DNA of 64,000 nucleotides, from NCBI GenBank assembly GCA_902596605.1, contig CACJUU010000005.1, positions 59,579 to 123,578 on the forward strand. The letters are read 5' to 3'. The position numbers were made by a program, and so were the translations under genes. This document shows, piece after piece, positions 27,410 to 36,413 of the stretch. Each line of letters begins with the position of its first letter. Position 1 is the stretch's first letter. The DNA comes from an uncultured Alphaproteobacteria bacterium (GTDB lineage: Bacteria > Pseudomonadota > Alphaproteobacteria > Rhodobacterales > Rhodobacteraceae). Below the pieces are notes generated by a model. The model was not told the DNA's origin. It was given only the letters and a program-made list of their open reading frames with translations, and did not search any database.

Positions 27410-28759
27410 ATGAGACTTGAAAGGGGAGGCCCGATACAAACCTTTTATATTGGCAACAAAAAAATGCCTGTAGTTGAAAGGGGTGAGGGGGTTTATCTAT
27501 ATGATGAAAAGGGAAAAAAGTACTTTGATGCCTCGTCAGGTCCTATTACCTGCAATATTGGGCATGCAAACCCAAAAGTATTGGAAGCTATTAAAAATCA
27601 ATCCGGAAAAGTATGCTTCGCAAGCCATGCATTTTTTGAAAATAGACCAAACAGGGATTTAGCAAAAAGCTTAGTAAATTTAACGGGTAATAGGTATGAC
27701 CAAGCATTTTTTGTATCAGGAGGCTCTGAGGCAATCGAGGCATCATTTAAGCTTTCAAGACAATATGCACTTGCTTGTGGAGAAACTAAGAAGCATAAAA
27801 TAATAGCCCGAGCGCCTAGTTATCACGGATCAACATTAGGAGCTTTTTCAGCATCTGATGACTCTGAGATGAAGGATAACTTCCAAAGTTTGACAAAAGT
27901 ATCGATCAAAGTACCGGCTCCCCTTTCTTACAGAGTACCAGATAATTTTGATACATCATCCTATGCTAGATTTTGTTTAGATGAGCTTGAAAGAACTATA
28001 ATTGATGAAGATCCTGAAGAAGTATTAGCTTTTATAATGGAGCCTGTTGGGGGACTTTCTACTGGTGCACTGGTGGCACCTGACTTTTACTACAAACAAG
28101 TTAGAGAAATCTGTGACCGGCATGGGGTGATCTTGATTTACGATGAGGTAATGAGTGGGGCTGGTCGAACAGGAAAATTTCTTGCTGCCGATCATTGGGA
28201 GGGATCCGATCCAGACTTAGTCATCTTAGCAAAAGGATTATGCGCCGGATATTCACCGTTAGGCGCTTTATTGGCTCCCAATAAGATAGTTGAGCCGGTA
28301 GTTTCCTCCGGTGGGTTTTTGCATGGACACACTTATGCCTCAAACCCTCTGTCATGCGCAATAGCAAATGCCGTGCTTAATGAGGTTATAAAAAATAATC
28401 TTATTGAAAATGCTCGACTTGTTGGAGATTATTTAAAAAAAGGTTTAGAGCGTCTATCGTCACAACTATCAATTATTGGTGATGTAAGAGGAAAAGGACT
28501 GCTTCTCGCAGTGGAGATAGTTCAAGATGTAAGCAATAAATCTATGTTCAATATGGATCAAAGGGCTATTTATCGAATAAGCGAGCTTGGAATAAAAAAT
28601 GGAATTCTTCTCTATACTCGAAAAACAGCAAAGGGTGAAAATGGTGAGTGGCTAATGATTGCACCGCCGCTAATCTCAACCACAGATCACTGCGATGAAT
28701 TTTTATCTAAACTTAATGAAACACTAAAGGATTTCCAAAAGGAGCAAGGGATAATTTAG
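27410..28759 (+). CDS. Class III (omega) aminotransferase
   Basis: 449-residue PLP enzyme of the acetylornithine/omega-amino-acid aminotransferase group. Seen: GSEAIEASFKL near residue 105, YHGSTLGA, EPVGGLSTGA, IYDEVMSGAGRTG with the PLP Asp, and LAKGLCAGYSPLGA with the Schiff-base Lys near residue 290. Transfers an amino group from an omega-amino compound to a keto acid. ATG start but weak ribosome-binding site. Diverges from an esterase and converges on a TPR-sulfotransferase gene; no pathway partner adjacent. Confidence 0.9.
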   Translation: MRLERGGPIQTFYIGNKKMPVVERGEGVYLYDEKGKKYFDASSGPITCNIGHANPKVLEAIKNQSGKVCFASHAFFENRPNRDLAKSLVNLTGNRYDQAFFVSGGSEAIEASFKLSRQYALACGETKKHKIIARAPSYHGSTLGAFSASDDSEMKDNFQSLTKVSIKVPAPLSYRVPDNFDTSSYARFCLDELERTIIDEDPEEVLAFIMEPVGGLSTGALVAPDFYYKQVREICDRHGVILIYDEVMSGAGRTGKFLAADHWEGSDPDLVILAKGLCAGYSPLGALLAPNKIVEPVVSSGGFLHGHTYASNPLSCAIANAVLNEVIKNNLIENARLVGDYLKKGLERLSSQLSIIGDVRGKGLLLAVEIVQDVSNKSMFNMDQRAIYRISELGIKNGILLYTRKTAKGENGEWLMIAPPLISTTDHCDEFLSKLNETLKDFQKEQGII

Positions 28760-28832
28760 GCATTATTCCCACTCAAAAGCGATACAAATTATTTTGCGGT
28801 ATAACAGAGCTACTACATGCCCAATATTTGGA

Positions 28833-30500
28833 TCAGTTGCTTAAGGCGGCATAGTAGTTTCTAAATAAACTTTCATATTTAAAGTTAGCAAGATTTTTGG
28901 TGAAATCACCTACGCTAAGACTAGTACCTAGTAACCTACTTATGCGGGCAACTACATCCTCCGGAGCTTGCAGCAGGTCCTTAAAAGATACCGAAAGGCA
29001 TCTATCGGGGACCTTTAATACTAAAGCTTCAAAGACCTGATAATAATCATCCAAATATTTTTTTATTTCGTTTACATCATATGAGTAAAAGTTTTCCCTG
29101 TTGTACTCTGAAGTAAATATTTCTGGTGAGATATCCCGAGGATCTCTTTTAACAATTATGAAATAGGCACTCGGTAACATATCTAGCAGATAATCAGAAT
29201 AAAATAGGCTCCCTGGATTGGTTGAGGTTACTATCTTATACCCCTCATCAAAAAGGTTACCTTCACTTTGGGAAAAAAGTTTTTGAAAGAGCAATTCGCT
29301 TGTATATTTTTTGAAACCCTGGTTCATTGAAAGCTCATTATGTTTAATTATCTCACGCAGTGTTTTAACCCGCGAATTTTCGGCAAGAATATGTTCTAAC
29401 ATAGACTTTCCAGATCTTGATGGACCAATTATGAATAATTTCGCTAATATTTTTTCCGAAAACTTTGGAAGGCTTGGCATCCAACTGTTTATTCTTTTTA
29501 AACTGGCAATCCTTTTTTTAGAGTCAACAGTCATCTCATTTTTACTAATTTCTAATTGTAATTCATTAGCTTTACAAAATACCTTAAACGATCGCTCGAT
29601 AAGTCCCTGGTGCTTGAACAAGTTTCCTCGAGCGAAAAGGTGTTTTATTTGATTTTCTGGTGAACCATCGAAAGAGTCTAATGCTTTTTCACACAAATTT
29701 ATAACATCGGGCCTTAATTGCCCTACTGGTTGTTTTACTAAATTTCGTGCTCCATCAAAAAAGTTAGGTTTCAATATAAGCGCTTGTTCCCACCTTTCTT
29801 TAGCTTCTTCTAATCTACCCAATTCTTGTAGTGTGGTGCCCAAATTGTTATGAGCTTCAGCTAAGTTAGGTTCCAAAGCTATCGCCTGGTTATAGCTTGC
29901 TTCAGCCTCCTCCAAACGCCCGAATTCTTTCAGCATATTGCCCAAGTTGCTGTGGGCTTCAGCGTAGCCAGGACTTAATTCTATTGCCTTTTTATAGCTA
30001 GCGTCAGCTTCCTTCAATTTACCTGCTTCTTGTAGTGTGATGCCTAAGTTGCTGTAGGCTTCAGGAAATTCAGGTTTCAATATTATCGCTTGTCTATAGC
30101 TAGCTTCAGCTTTGTCCAATTTCCCAGAGTGATGAATTATGATACCCAAGTTGCAGTGGGCTTCAGCATAGTCAGGTTTTAACACTAGTGCTTGATTATA
30201 GCTTGCTTCCGCTTCGTCCAATCTCCCCAGTTCTTTGAGCGTATTACCCAAGTTGTTGTGGGCTTCCGCATCGTGAGGAGATAATTTAACTGCTGTTTTA
30301 TTTGCATTCAATGCTTCGGACTTTCGACCTGTTGCTTCAAATATTACCCCTAAAACTTTCCACGCAAATTCATGCTTGGGAAAGTCTCGAGTGAGTTCTA
30401 CAGCAAGCTTTTCTGCATCATTGAGTCGTCCGTTCTGATAGTGCTCTAGAAGGCTATGGATAAGTTTATCAGATGGGCTTCCTGTGTCAGAATTATTCAT
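28833..30500 (-). CDS. TPR-repeat protein with C-terminal sulfotransferase domain
   Basis: 555 residues. Residues about 10-245 are at least six 34-residue tetratricopeptide repeats of very regular type (AEAHNNLG, then LGRLDEAEASY, then KPDY). The repeats are nearly identical to one another at DNA level, so copy number may vary. The C-terminal half has a nucleotide-binding loop IIGPSRSGKSMLEHIL (about 360) and a later VKRDPRD, matching PAPS-dependent sulfotransferases of the Sulfotransfer_3 kind. Substrate unknown; such fusions occur in marine Alphaproteobacteria. Its start overlaps the DUF1289 gene by eight bases. Confidence 0.86.
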   Translation of the reverse strand: MNNSDTGSPSDKLIHSLLEHYQNGRLNDAEKLAVELTRDFPKHEFAWKVLGVIFEATGRKSEALNANKTAVKLSPHDAEAHNNLGNTLKELGRLDEAEASYNQALVLKPDYAEAHCNLGIIIHHSGKLDKAEASYRQAIILKPEFPEAYSNLGITLQEAGKLKEADASYKKAIELSPGYAEAHSNLGNMLKEFGRLEEAEASYNQAIALEPNLAEAHNNLGTTLQELGRLEEAKERWEQALILKPNFFDGARNLVKQPVGQLRPDVINLCEKALDSFDGSPENQIKHLFARGNLFKHQGLIERSFKVFCKANELQLEISKNEMTVDSKKRIASLKRINSWMPSLPKFSEKILAKLFIIGPSRSGKSMLEHILAENSRVKTLREIIKHNELSMNQGFKKYTSELLFQKLFSQSEGNLFDEGYKIVTSTNPGSLFYSDYLLDMLPSAYFIIVKRDPRDISPEIFTSEYNRENFYSYDVNEIKKYLDDYYQVFEALVLKVPDRCLSVSFKDLLQAPEDVVARISRLLGTSLSVGDFTKNLANFKYESLFRNYYAALSN

Positions 30501-30690
30501 TTGAGGAATTTGTCTTTAATCTTTCCATGATTTCTTCTCTTTGACTGTTGGTCATAATTACCCATTCTCGGATCTCATCTTGAGTTCTTCCGCATCCTAT
30601 ACAAACTCCATACTCCAGTTTGCAGATTTTAACACAGGGGCTTTCGATATTTTCCCACCGAATTCTGCTTCTCTGTCCTCTTCTTACCAT
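30493..30690 (-). CDS. DUF1289 small Cys-rich protein
   Basis: 65 residues. The DUF1289 pattern is clear: SPCVKICKLE, then CIGCGRTQDEIREW, with four Cys that could bind a metal. Function of the family unknown. It lies 18 bases after ltaE and overlaps the TPR-sulfotransferase gene. A second DUF1289 protein is at 34733 on the other strand. Confidence 0.85.
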   Translation of the reverse strand: MVRRGQRSRIRWENIESPCVKICKLEYGVCIGCGRTQDEIREWVIMTNSQREEIMERLKTNSSNE

Positions 30691-30708
30691 AAACTTAATA
30701 TGAGTATT

Positions 30709-31746
30709 TTATTGATAGAAGGTCTTAAAGCCCGTGATAGCCTTCTCAAGGCTTTCATCTGAAATATCGCGATGTAAGACCATTCGTATTGACGGGTTTT
30801 GGTCACCAATCTTGACACTATATTTTTCTAAGTGCGATCGAAGTTTTTCGATTTGCCCGTCTGTAGGTGTAAAAAATACCATGTTTGTTCCGCTTTCTAC
30901 ATTCCCAATATTCATACCTCGAAGCTCATTAGCGAAATACTCTGCTCGTTTATGATCTTCAGCAAGCCTAGATATGTTGTTGTCTAAAGCGTAATGCCCC
31001 GCCGCGGCTACAACACCAACTTGTCTCATTGACCCGCCAAGAATTTTTCTATTTCTTCTTGCTTTTCGGATAAATTTTGATGAACCAACTAGTACCGTAC
31101 CTAGTGGTGTCCCTAGCCCTTTTGACAAGCATATTGATACACTGTCTGCACAATTTGCCAGCTCCTCTGGTTTGCAGCGCAAGGCAGTTACCGCATTAAA
31201 AAAGCGTGCGCCATCAAGATGAATGCTTAGATTGTTTTTTCGTGCTGTTTCAGAAACATCTTGCATCTTTTTTAATGATATTGCTTTCCCACCCACAGTA
31301 TTTTCTAGGCATAGTAATCGACTAGATGCATGATGGGGGTCATCTTCTTTGATTGCCCCTTCAACCGATGATGGTGAAATGGATCCGTCGTTCTCTGTTT
31401 CAACCGGCCATAAAGATATTCCAGCTAGCACCGACGCCCCGGACGCCTCGTCCCAGTATACATGGTAATTTTTCCCAACAATGATTTCTTCGCCTCTACC
31501 GCAATGAGCCATAACAGCTGATAAATTGCTTTGGGTTCCTGAAGGGAAAAAGACGCCTTCTTCTTTTCCTAAAAGTGATGCAAGTCGCTTTTCTAATAAG
31601 TTCACGGTTGGATCTTCACCGTACACGTCGTCACCAACCACAGCAGTCGCCATCGCGGTTCTCATACCTTCATCAGGAGAGGTAAACGTATCACTTCTGA
31701 GATCGCATTCCCATGTTTGATTTCTGATCGCATTATGCTTGTTCAA
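30709..31746 (-). CDS. ltaE: Low-specificity L-threonine aldolase
   Basis: 345-residue PLP fold-type I enzyme that cleaves threonine or allo-threonine to glycine and acetaldehyde. Seen: RSDTFTSPDEGMR at the N-terminus, GDDVYGEDPTV, FFPSGTQSN, HLDGARFFNA with the PLP Asp, and CLSKGLGTPLGTVLVG with the Schiff-base Lys near residue 210. The start is TTG at 31746, supported by AAGAGG seven bases away. Follows a GFA gene after 21 bases. Confidence 0.92.
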   Translation of the reverse strand: MNKHNAIRNQTWECDLRSDTFTSPDEGMRTAMATAVVGDDVYGEDPTVNLLEKRLASLLGKEEGVFFPSGTQSNLSAVMAHCGRGEEIIVGKNYHVYWDEASGASVLAGISLWPVETENDGSISPSSVEGAIKEDDPHHASSRLLCLENTVGGKAISLKKMQDVSETARKNNLSIHLDGARFFNAVTALRCKPEELANCADSVSICLSKGLGTPLGTVLVGSSKFIRKARRNRKILGGSMRQVGVVAAAGHYALDNNISRLAEDHKRAEYFANELRGMNIGNVESGTNMVFFTPTDGQIEKLRSHLEKYSVKIGDQNPSIRMVLHRDISDESLEKAITGFKTFYQ

Positions 31747-31767
31747 ATGTAAACCTCTTTATTTGTT

Positions 31768-32151
31768 CTATGAATCTCGAGGATGATTTATTCCATCAAA
31801 GTTTTTTATAACTCCCTTATAATCTGCGATATTGAAATCATCAATGCAAGCAACATTTACACAAATATTTCCAGGGTTATTCCTACTTTTGTGGTGGGTA
31901 TGCGTACCGCATATTATACAAAAAAAATGTGGGGCCTCCGCAGTGTTAAACACATATTCTGTAACAGACTCAAAGCCTTCAACCACAGTTATATTTTCTT
32001 GAGGTGTACAAAGCATCCCGAACCCCTTATTTTTACTACATATCGAGCAATTACACCTTACAATATCTGAAAGAGGTTTCTCCAAATTGATCGCCAGTCT
32101 TATTGAGCCGCAGTGACACGAAGCATCTAGCTTTTTAAATTTTTCGTTCAT
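31768..32151 (-). CDS. GFA-family (glutathione-dependent formaldehyde-activating-like) zinc protein
   Basis: 127 residues with the GFA/CENP-V zinc-binding Cys pattern: ASCHCGSIRL, CNCSICSK and FCIICGTHTHH. Most family members are uncharacterised zinc proteins acting on, or named after, thiol-formaldehyde adducts. First gene of an apparent operon with ltaE, DUF1289 and the TPR-sulfotransferase. The similar but distinct GFA protein at 52242 shows the organism has at least two. Confidence 0.88.
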   Translation of the reverse strand: MNEKFKKLDASCHCGSIRLAINLEKPLSDIVRCNCSICSKNKGFGMLCTPQENITVVEGFESVTEYVFNTAEAPHFFCIICGTHTHHKSRNNPGNICVNVACIDDFNIADYKGVIKNFDGINHPRDS

Positions 32152-32255
32152 TCATTGCTCCAACTATTATTATAAACAGCCATAAAAATTAAACAATGAC
32201 CCTAGATAATCTTGCTTTTTCTAACAGTAAAATTCAACACATTCTGGGGTTTGCT

Positions 32256-32933
32256 TTAATTATTTGGTTTTCTCCACCCATTTTCTTGAGCTTCTTTTTC
32301 AGAACAAAACCATTTTTCGCCCTTTGAAGTTGAGATTTTTGTTTTTAGATAATTTTTAGAGTTTGGAAGGTGATAAATTTTTTCGCCACGGGAAGAAATA
32401 TTTCCTTTAATTTGACACTCAATCTTTTTAACTTCCTTAATACGCACCCCTCTCCGCCAATTCCAAGGTTCTACAAATGCGCCTTGCCAAATGCCAATTT
32501 TTTTTTGGGATGCTAATTTTTCATTGTGAATGTAATCTTGAGAATATTCTCTGTACGCTAAAGCCCAGCCATTTTCTACCAAATTTCCATTTATGTTCTT
32601 ATCTTCGATATAGCATACGCCTATCGATCTACCATAACGGTCTTTGGAAGATATCTTGCAATTCAATGAGGAAGGGGAAACATCTTTTAATAAATTTTTT
32701 AAATATTTAGTTGCTTTTTTGCCGCATGGCCAAGCTTCTCTATTTACATAACAATATTGATTTGTTTCTGGCGCATCTATTCCGTAAAGGCGAATTTTTT
32801 CCTCGTTAAAGACAATTGTATCAGCATCAACAACTTTTATTTGGCCAAAAGCGATAGTACCGAAAAAAAAATAAGTAAGAATACTAGTTACACTGTAAAG
32901 AAATGATATATATACCCAGGATTTTTTTTTCAT
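32256..32933 (-). CDS. Secreted or membrane-anchored thermonuclease-like (SNase) protein
   Basis: 225 residues from the ATG at 32933 (the frame is open 16 codons further). A hydrophobic N-terminus (about residues 5-28) is a signal peptide or anchor. The SNase fold follows with VVDADTIVF, IRLYGIDAPE, GKKATKYL, KDRYGRSIGVCYIE and NLVENGWALAY, so the catalytic Arg and Glu region (RLYGIDAPE, DRYGR) is retained. The C-terminal about 55 residues are basic and contain EKWFCSEKEAQENGWRKP, an excalibur-like end. Likely degrades nucleic acid outside the cytoplasm. Confidence 0.85.
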   Translation of the reverse strand: MKKKSWVYISFLYSVTSILTYFFFGTIAFGQIKVVDADTIVFNEEKIRLYGIDAPETNQYCYVNREAWPCGKKATKYLKNLLKDVSPSSLNCKISSKDRYGRSIGVCYIEDKNINGNLVENGWALAYREYSQDYIHNEKLASQKKIGIWQGAFVEPWNWRRGVRIKEVKKIECQIKGNISSRGEKIYHLPNSKNYLKTKISTSKGEKWFCSEKEAQENGWRKPNN

Positions 32934-33065
32934 GATTAAATTAAACCTTTTTAAAAGATACATCACACCGAAATTCGACACAAATGATGCTTTTATTTTT
33001 AGATTTTATTATTCCGAGGATATAATCTACTCTGTTTTTAATACAAATATGGAACAAAACAAGCT

Positions 33066-34682
33066 ATGACGAAGAGCTGCGCTGAAGTAACTATCGAGCT
33101 TTTATCAAAGTATGGAGTAACGACTATCTTTGGGATACCCGGGGTCCATACTCTAGATTTTTACCGCGCTTTAACCGATAAAGCTGATGATCCGAGTAAA
33201 ATACGGCATGTTCAGGCTAGAAATGAGCAAGGAGCTGGATTTATGGCAGAAGGTTGGGCTAGAGCTACCGGTGATGTTGGTGTCGCACTAGTTATATCTG
33301 GCCCAGGCGTAACGAATGCATCCACCGCATTGGGTCAGTGCTATGCAGACTCTTTACCTTTGCTTTTGATCTCAGCAGAACCTAAAAGTGAAAGCCTAGG
33401 TAAGGGGCAGGGTGTTTTACATGAAATAACAGAACAAAAAAAGGTTACAGAACCTCTTACAGCTTTTTCAGAAACCGTTAAAACGCCGAATGATGTACCA
33501 ATCTTATTAAAGCAAGCCTTTACTATTTTTCGAAGTAAAAGACCTAGACCAGTTCATATATCTATACCAATTGATATTCAGGCACAACCAGTTAAATCGA
33601 ATTGGGAACCAATCCAGATCCCACCTCGTCCAAAGGCTAGTGAAGACGATTTACTGAAGGCGATAAGTCTAATAAATGAAAGCAAAAAAATTGTATTTAT
33701 ATTGGGTGGAGGGTCCTGTGACGCTGGAGAAGAGGTTAGCAAATTAGTGGATAATCTTGGAGCCGTAGTGATTACCACGACAGCTGGAAAAGGAGTAATT
33801 AATGATAATCATCCACTTGTTATTTCAGGGGGAACGGTTAGGGTTGAGGCTAGAGAATATCTATCAAAAGCTGATTTAATCCTATCTATAGGCACTGAAA
33901 TGGCGGAAACAGATAACTATGTTGGTAAATACTCAATCAATGGAAAAATAGTAAGAATAGATATAGATGACAAAAAGATAAATGATAATTATAAAGCAAC
34001 TGTGGGACTCGTGGGCGATGCCAAAGAAATAGTCAAGAGGCTGAACGCTAAACTAGATAATTCTGTCCCTCTCGAGCAGCTGGAAAGCGCTAGGAATGCG
34101 GTTATTGAGATTAAAAGAAAGATAGACACAAACCTAACAAAAAGCGAGAAAAGACATAAGAAACTTTTAACAATATTGCGGGCAATTGCCCCCTCAGAAA
34201 CGATATTTGCAACAGACGCCTGTCAATTATCTTACACGGGTGTTTTTGATTTTAATATTTCTAAAGCAAGAAAGTGGCTTCATCCGGTGGGGTTCTGTGC
34301 TCTTGGTAACGCTCTGCCTAACGCGATAGGGGTAAAGATGGCACTGCCTATGACACCCGTAGCCGTTTTAGTTGGGGATGGAGGATTTATGTTTTCGATG
34401 CCAGAGCTCCTTACCGCAAAAGAACAAAACTTATCCCTTCCAATTATCATATGGGAGAATGGGGGTTACAAACAGATACAAGATGATATGGGAGTAATGA
34501 AAATTGATCGAGTAGGAGTAGAGGGACTTAATCCTGATTTTATTAAGCTCGCAAAATCTTGTCACTGCGAAGCAGTTTATGCTGACAGTGTGGAGGTATT
34601 CATGAAGGCATTTATGAATGCTTTGTCAACCAACAGTCCAACTATAATTCTCGTACAGGAAAACGATGATTGGCTTAACTGA
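33066..34682 (+). CDS. ThDP-dependent decarboxylase, AruI-like (5-guanidino-2-oxopentanoate decarboxylase family)
   Basis: 538 residues of the acetolactate-synthase-like ThDP family. N-terminal GIPGVHTLDFYRAL and ARNEQGAGFMAEGWAR with the catalytic Glu, then SGPGVTNAST. The C-terminal ThDP/Mg site is GDGGFMFSMPEL. The PGVHT and SLGKG segments recall AruI, which decarboxylates 2-ketoarginine, more than IlvB; no small regulatory subunit gene is adjacent, which also argues against acetolactate synthase. Specificity is inference. Followed after 50 bases by a DUF1289 gene on the same strand. Confidence 0.82.
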   Translation: MTKSCAEVTIELLSKYGVTTIFGIPGVHTLDFYRALTDKADDPSKIRHVQARNEQGAGFMAEGWARATGDVGVALVISGPGVTNASTALGQCYADSLPLLLISAEPKSESLGKGQGVLHEITEQKKVTEPLTAFSETVKTPNDVPILLKQAFTIFRSKRPRPVHISIPIDIQAQPVKSNWEPIQIPPRPKASEDDLLKAISLINESKKIVFILGGGSCDAGEEVSKLVDNLGAVVITTTAGKGVINDNHPLVISGGTVRVEAREYLSKADLILSIGTEMAETDNYVGKYSINGKIVRIDIDDKKINDNYKATVGLVGDAKEIVKRLNAKLDNSVPLEQLESARNAVIEIKRKIDTNLTKSEKRHKKLLTILRAIAPSETIFATDACQLSYTGVFDFNISKARKWLHPVGFCALGNALPNAIGVKMALPMTPVAVLVGDGGFMFSMPELLTAKEQNLSLPIIIWENGGYKQIQDDMGVMKIDRVGVEGLNPDFIKLAKSCHCEAVYADSVEVFMKAFMNALSTNSPTIILVQENDDWLN

Positions 34683-34732
34683 GAAATCAAAGTATAAAAC
34701 ACTCCAGTTGATAAAATAGAGAGCAATTAATC

Positions 34733-34915
34733 ATGAAACGCAAAAATAGTCCATGTATAGATATTTGCCAATTCTCTGGTAAAAATGGCTGGTGTAGAGG
34801 TTGCGGTCGGACGCGTGACGAGGCTAGGAAATGGAAATCAATCAAACCTTTTGCTAAGACAGCTATACTTAAAGACCTAGCGAGAAGAATTGCTATCATT
34901 GAACGTGAACAGTAA
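34733..34915 (+). CDS. DUF1289 small Cys-rich protein
   Basis: 60 residues: SPCIDICQF then WCRGCGRTRDEARKW, the four-Cys DUF1289 signature. Paralogue of the protein at 30493. Probably cotranscribed with the ThDP enzyme upstream. Unknown function. Confidence 0.85.
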   Translation: MKRKNSPCIDICQFSGKNGWCRGCGRTRDEARKWKSIKPFAKTAILKDLARRIAIIEREQ

Positions 34916-35045
34916 CGTTGATATTTTTTCTGCTATGTAGCTTGAATAAATTCAAAATACGAACTCCTTTACAAGAGCTCTCAATTCAAATACAGGTAGA
35001 TAAACAAAACACGAGCATGCAAATTTGTCAGGTAAAAACCTTTAC

Positions 35046-36242
35046 ATGAGCCAGAGCCATTTTTTGGACCGCAGCTCTCCTCCCCATATTTCTACTCTAG
35101 CTATTCTAGCTGGGGTATCGGCGATGAATATGAGTATATTCCTGCCTAGTTTACCGAGTATGGCTAAAGACTTTGATGTAGATTATGGAACTATGCAAAT
35201 CTTTATTTCTGGATACTTTTTGTCGCTAGCTTTTTTCCAACTGATTATAGGTCCTGTATCAGATAGAATTGGAAGAAAGCCGACTATGATAGCGGCCTTT
35301 CTTTTATTTACCGCATCAACTTTAATATGCGAAATAACCACAAATTTTTATTTATTTTTGTTTTTTAGAATGCTCCAAGCTGGCGTTGCAGCCGGCTTTG
35401 TTTTAGGACGAGCAGTTATAAGAGACATTGTGCCAATGGAACATGCAGCCTCGATGATTGGCTATGTAACGATGGCTATGACAATAATGCCAATGTTAGC
35501 TCCTGCTTTAGGTGGAATTTTGGAAGAACAACTTAACTGGCGTTATAGTTTAAGATTAATGTATTTAATGGGGATTATTTCTCTAATACTGATTTGGTTT
35601 GATCAGAAAGAAACTCTTAATATAAATGAGATATCGAAGGCAAAATTGAGTGACGATTATAAAGAGCTGTTTTTAAATAAAGATTTTTGGTTTTATGTTT
35701 TTGTCATGGGCTTTTCGGTAGGGTCTTATTTTAGCTTTTTGACCGGAGCACCAGTAATATCAGCGGAATATTTTGAGTTGGCACCATCCGTTCAGGGATA
35801 CTTGTTTGCTATTCTGGGGTTTGGATTTTTCTTAGGAAATTTTCTTACGGGTCGCTTTGCTATGAAAATAGGACCAAACAGGTTTATGCTTTGGGGTTGT
35901 TTTGTTGCGCTCACTGGACCGTCATTGCAAGCACTTATTTATTTGAATTTTACTTTTGGCCCACTTAGTTTCTTTACTCCTATGTTTTTGGTTGGCTTAG
36001 GTCAAGGCCTGATTGTTCCAAATGCAGCAGCAGGAATTGTTTCCGTAAATCCGAAATTGGCAGGTAGTGCATCTGGCTTAGGTGCAACCATACAGGTTAT
36101 GATTGGGGGTATCTTGGCATATGCAACAGGTTACATAATTGCGGACTTTGTTTCGCCTTTACCATTGATTGGTATTTTATTTTTTACAATTTTAGTAACA
36201 TTATTTTTCTCATTTAAATTGCAAAAAAGCAGTATCGTCTAA
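35046..36242 (+). CDS. MFS exporter, Bcr/CflA drug-resistance type
   Basis: About 398 residues from the ATG at 35046; a TTG seven codons upstream is an alternative. Twelve predicted membrane segments, with the MFS motif GPVSDRIGRKP in the loop after helix 2 and the family's AVIRDIVP segment near helix 4. Bcr/CflA exporters expel drugs or small metabolites using the proton gradient. No regulator adjacent. Substrate unknown. Confidence 0.88.
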   Translation: MSQSHFLDRSSPPHISTLAILAGVSAMNMSIFLPSLPSMAKDFDVDYGTMQIFISGYFLSLAFFQLIIGPVSDRIGRKPTMIAAFLLFTASTLICEITTNFYLFLFFRMLQAGVAAGFVLGRAVIRDIVPMEHAASMIGYVTMAMTIMPMLAPALGGILEEQLNWRYSLRLMYLMGIISLILIWFDQKETLNINEISKAKLSDDYKELFLNKDFWFYVFVMGFSVGSYFSFLTGAPVISAEYFELAPSVQGYLFAILGFGFFLGNFLTGRFAMKIGPNRFMLWGCFVALTGPSLQALIYLNFTFGPLSFFTPMFLVGLGQGLIVPNAAAGIVSVNPKLAGSASGLGATIQVMIGGILAYATGYIIADFVSPLPLIGILFFTILVTLFFSFKLQKSSIV

Positions 36243-36413
36243 ATTGGGATGCCCGATTTTCCATAAAACTTTCAATGCCCTTTTTAAAGTTTATAAACAC
36301 TCCTTAAATATTTTACATTAAGGTAATAAATCGCTGGCTTTTAGTGAATATTGGGTGATCGAGTAAATTTAAACGAATGCAAAACAGAAAACCGCGTGAT
36401 GTTACGCAGAGGT

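Noticed and set aside
29311..29652. 113-codon plus-strand frame inside the TPR-sulfotransferase gene
   Set aside because: Antisense shadow of the sulfotransferase domain with no motif of its own.
29780..30340. Regular about 102-base periodicity that could be taken for a CRISPR or satellite array
   Set aside because: It is coding sequence for 34-residue TPR motifs; the units are translated in one continuous frame.
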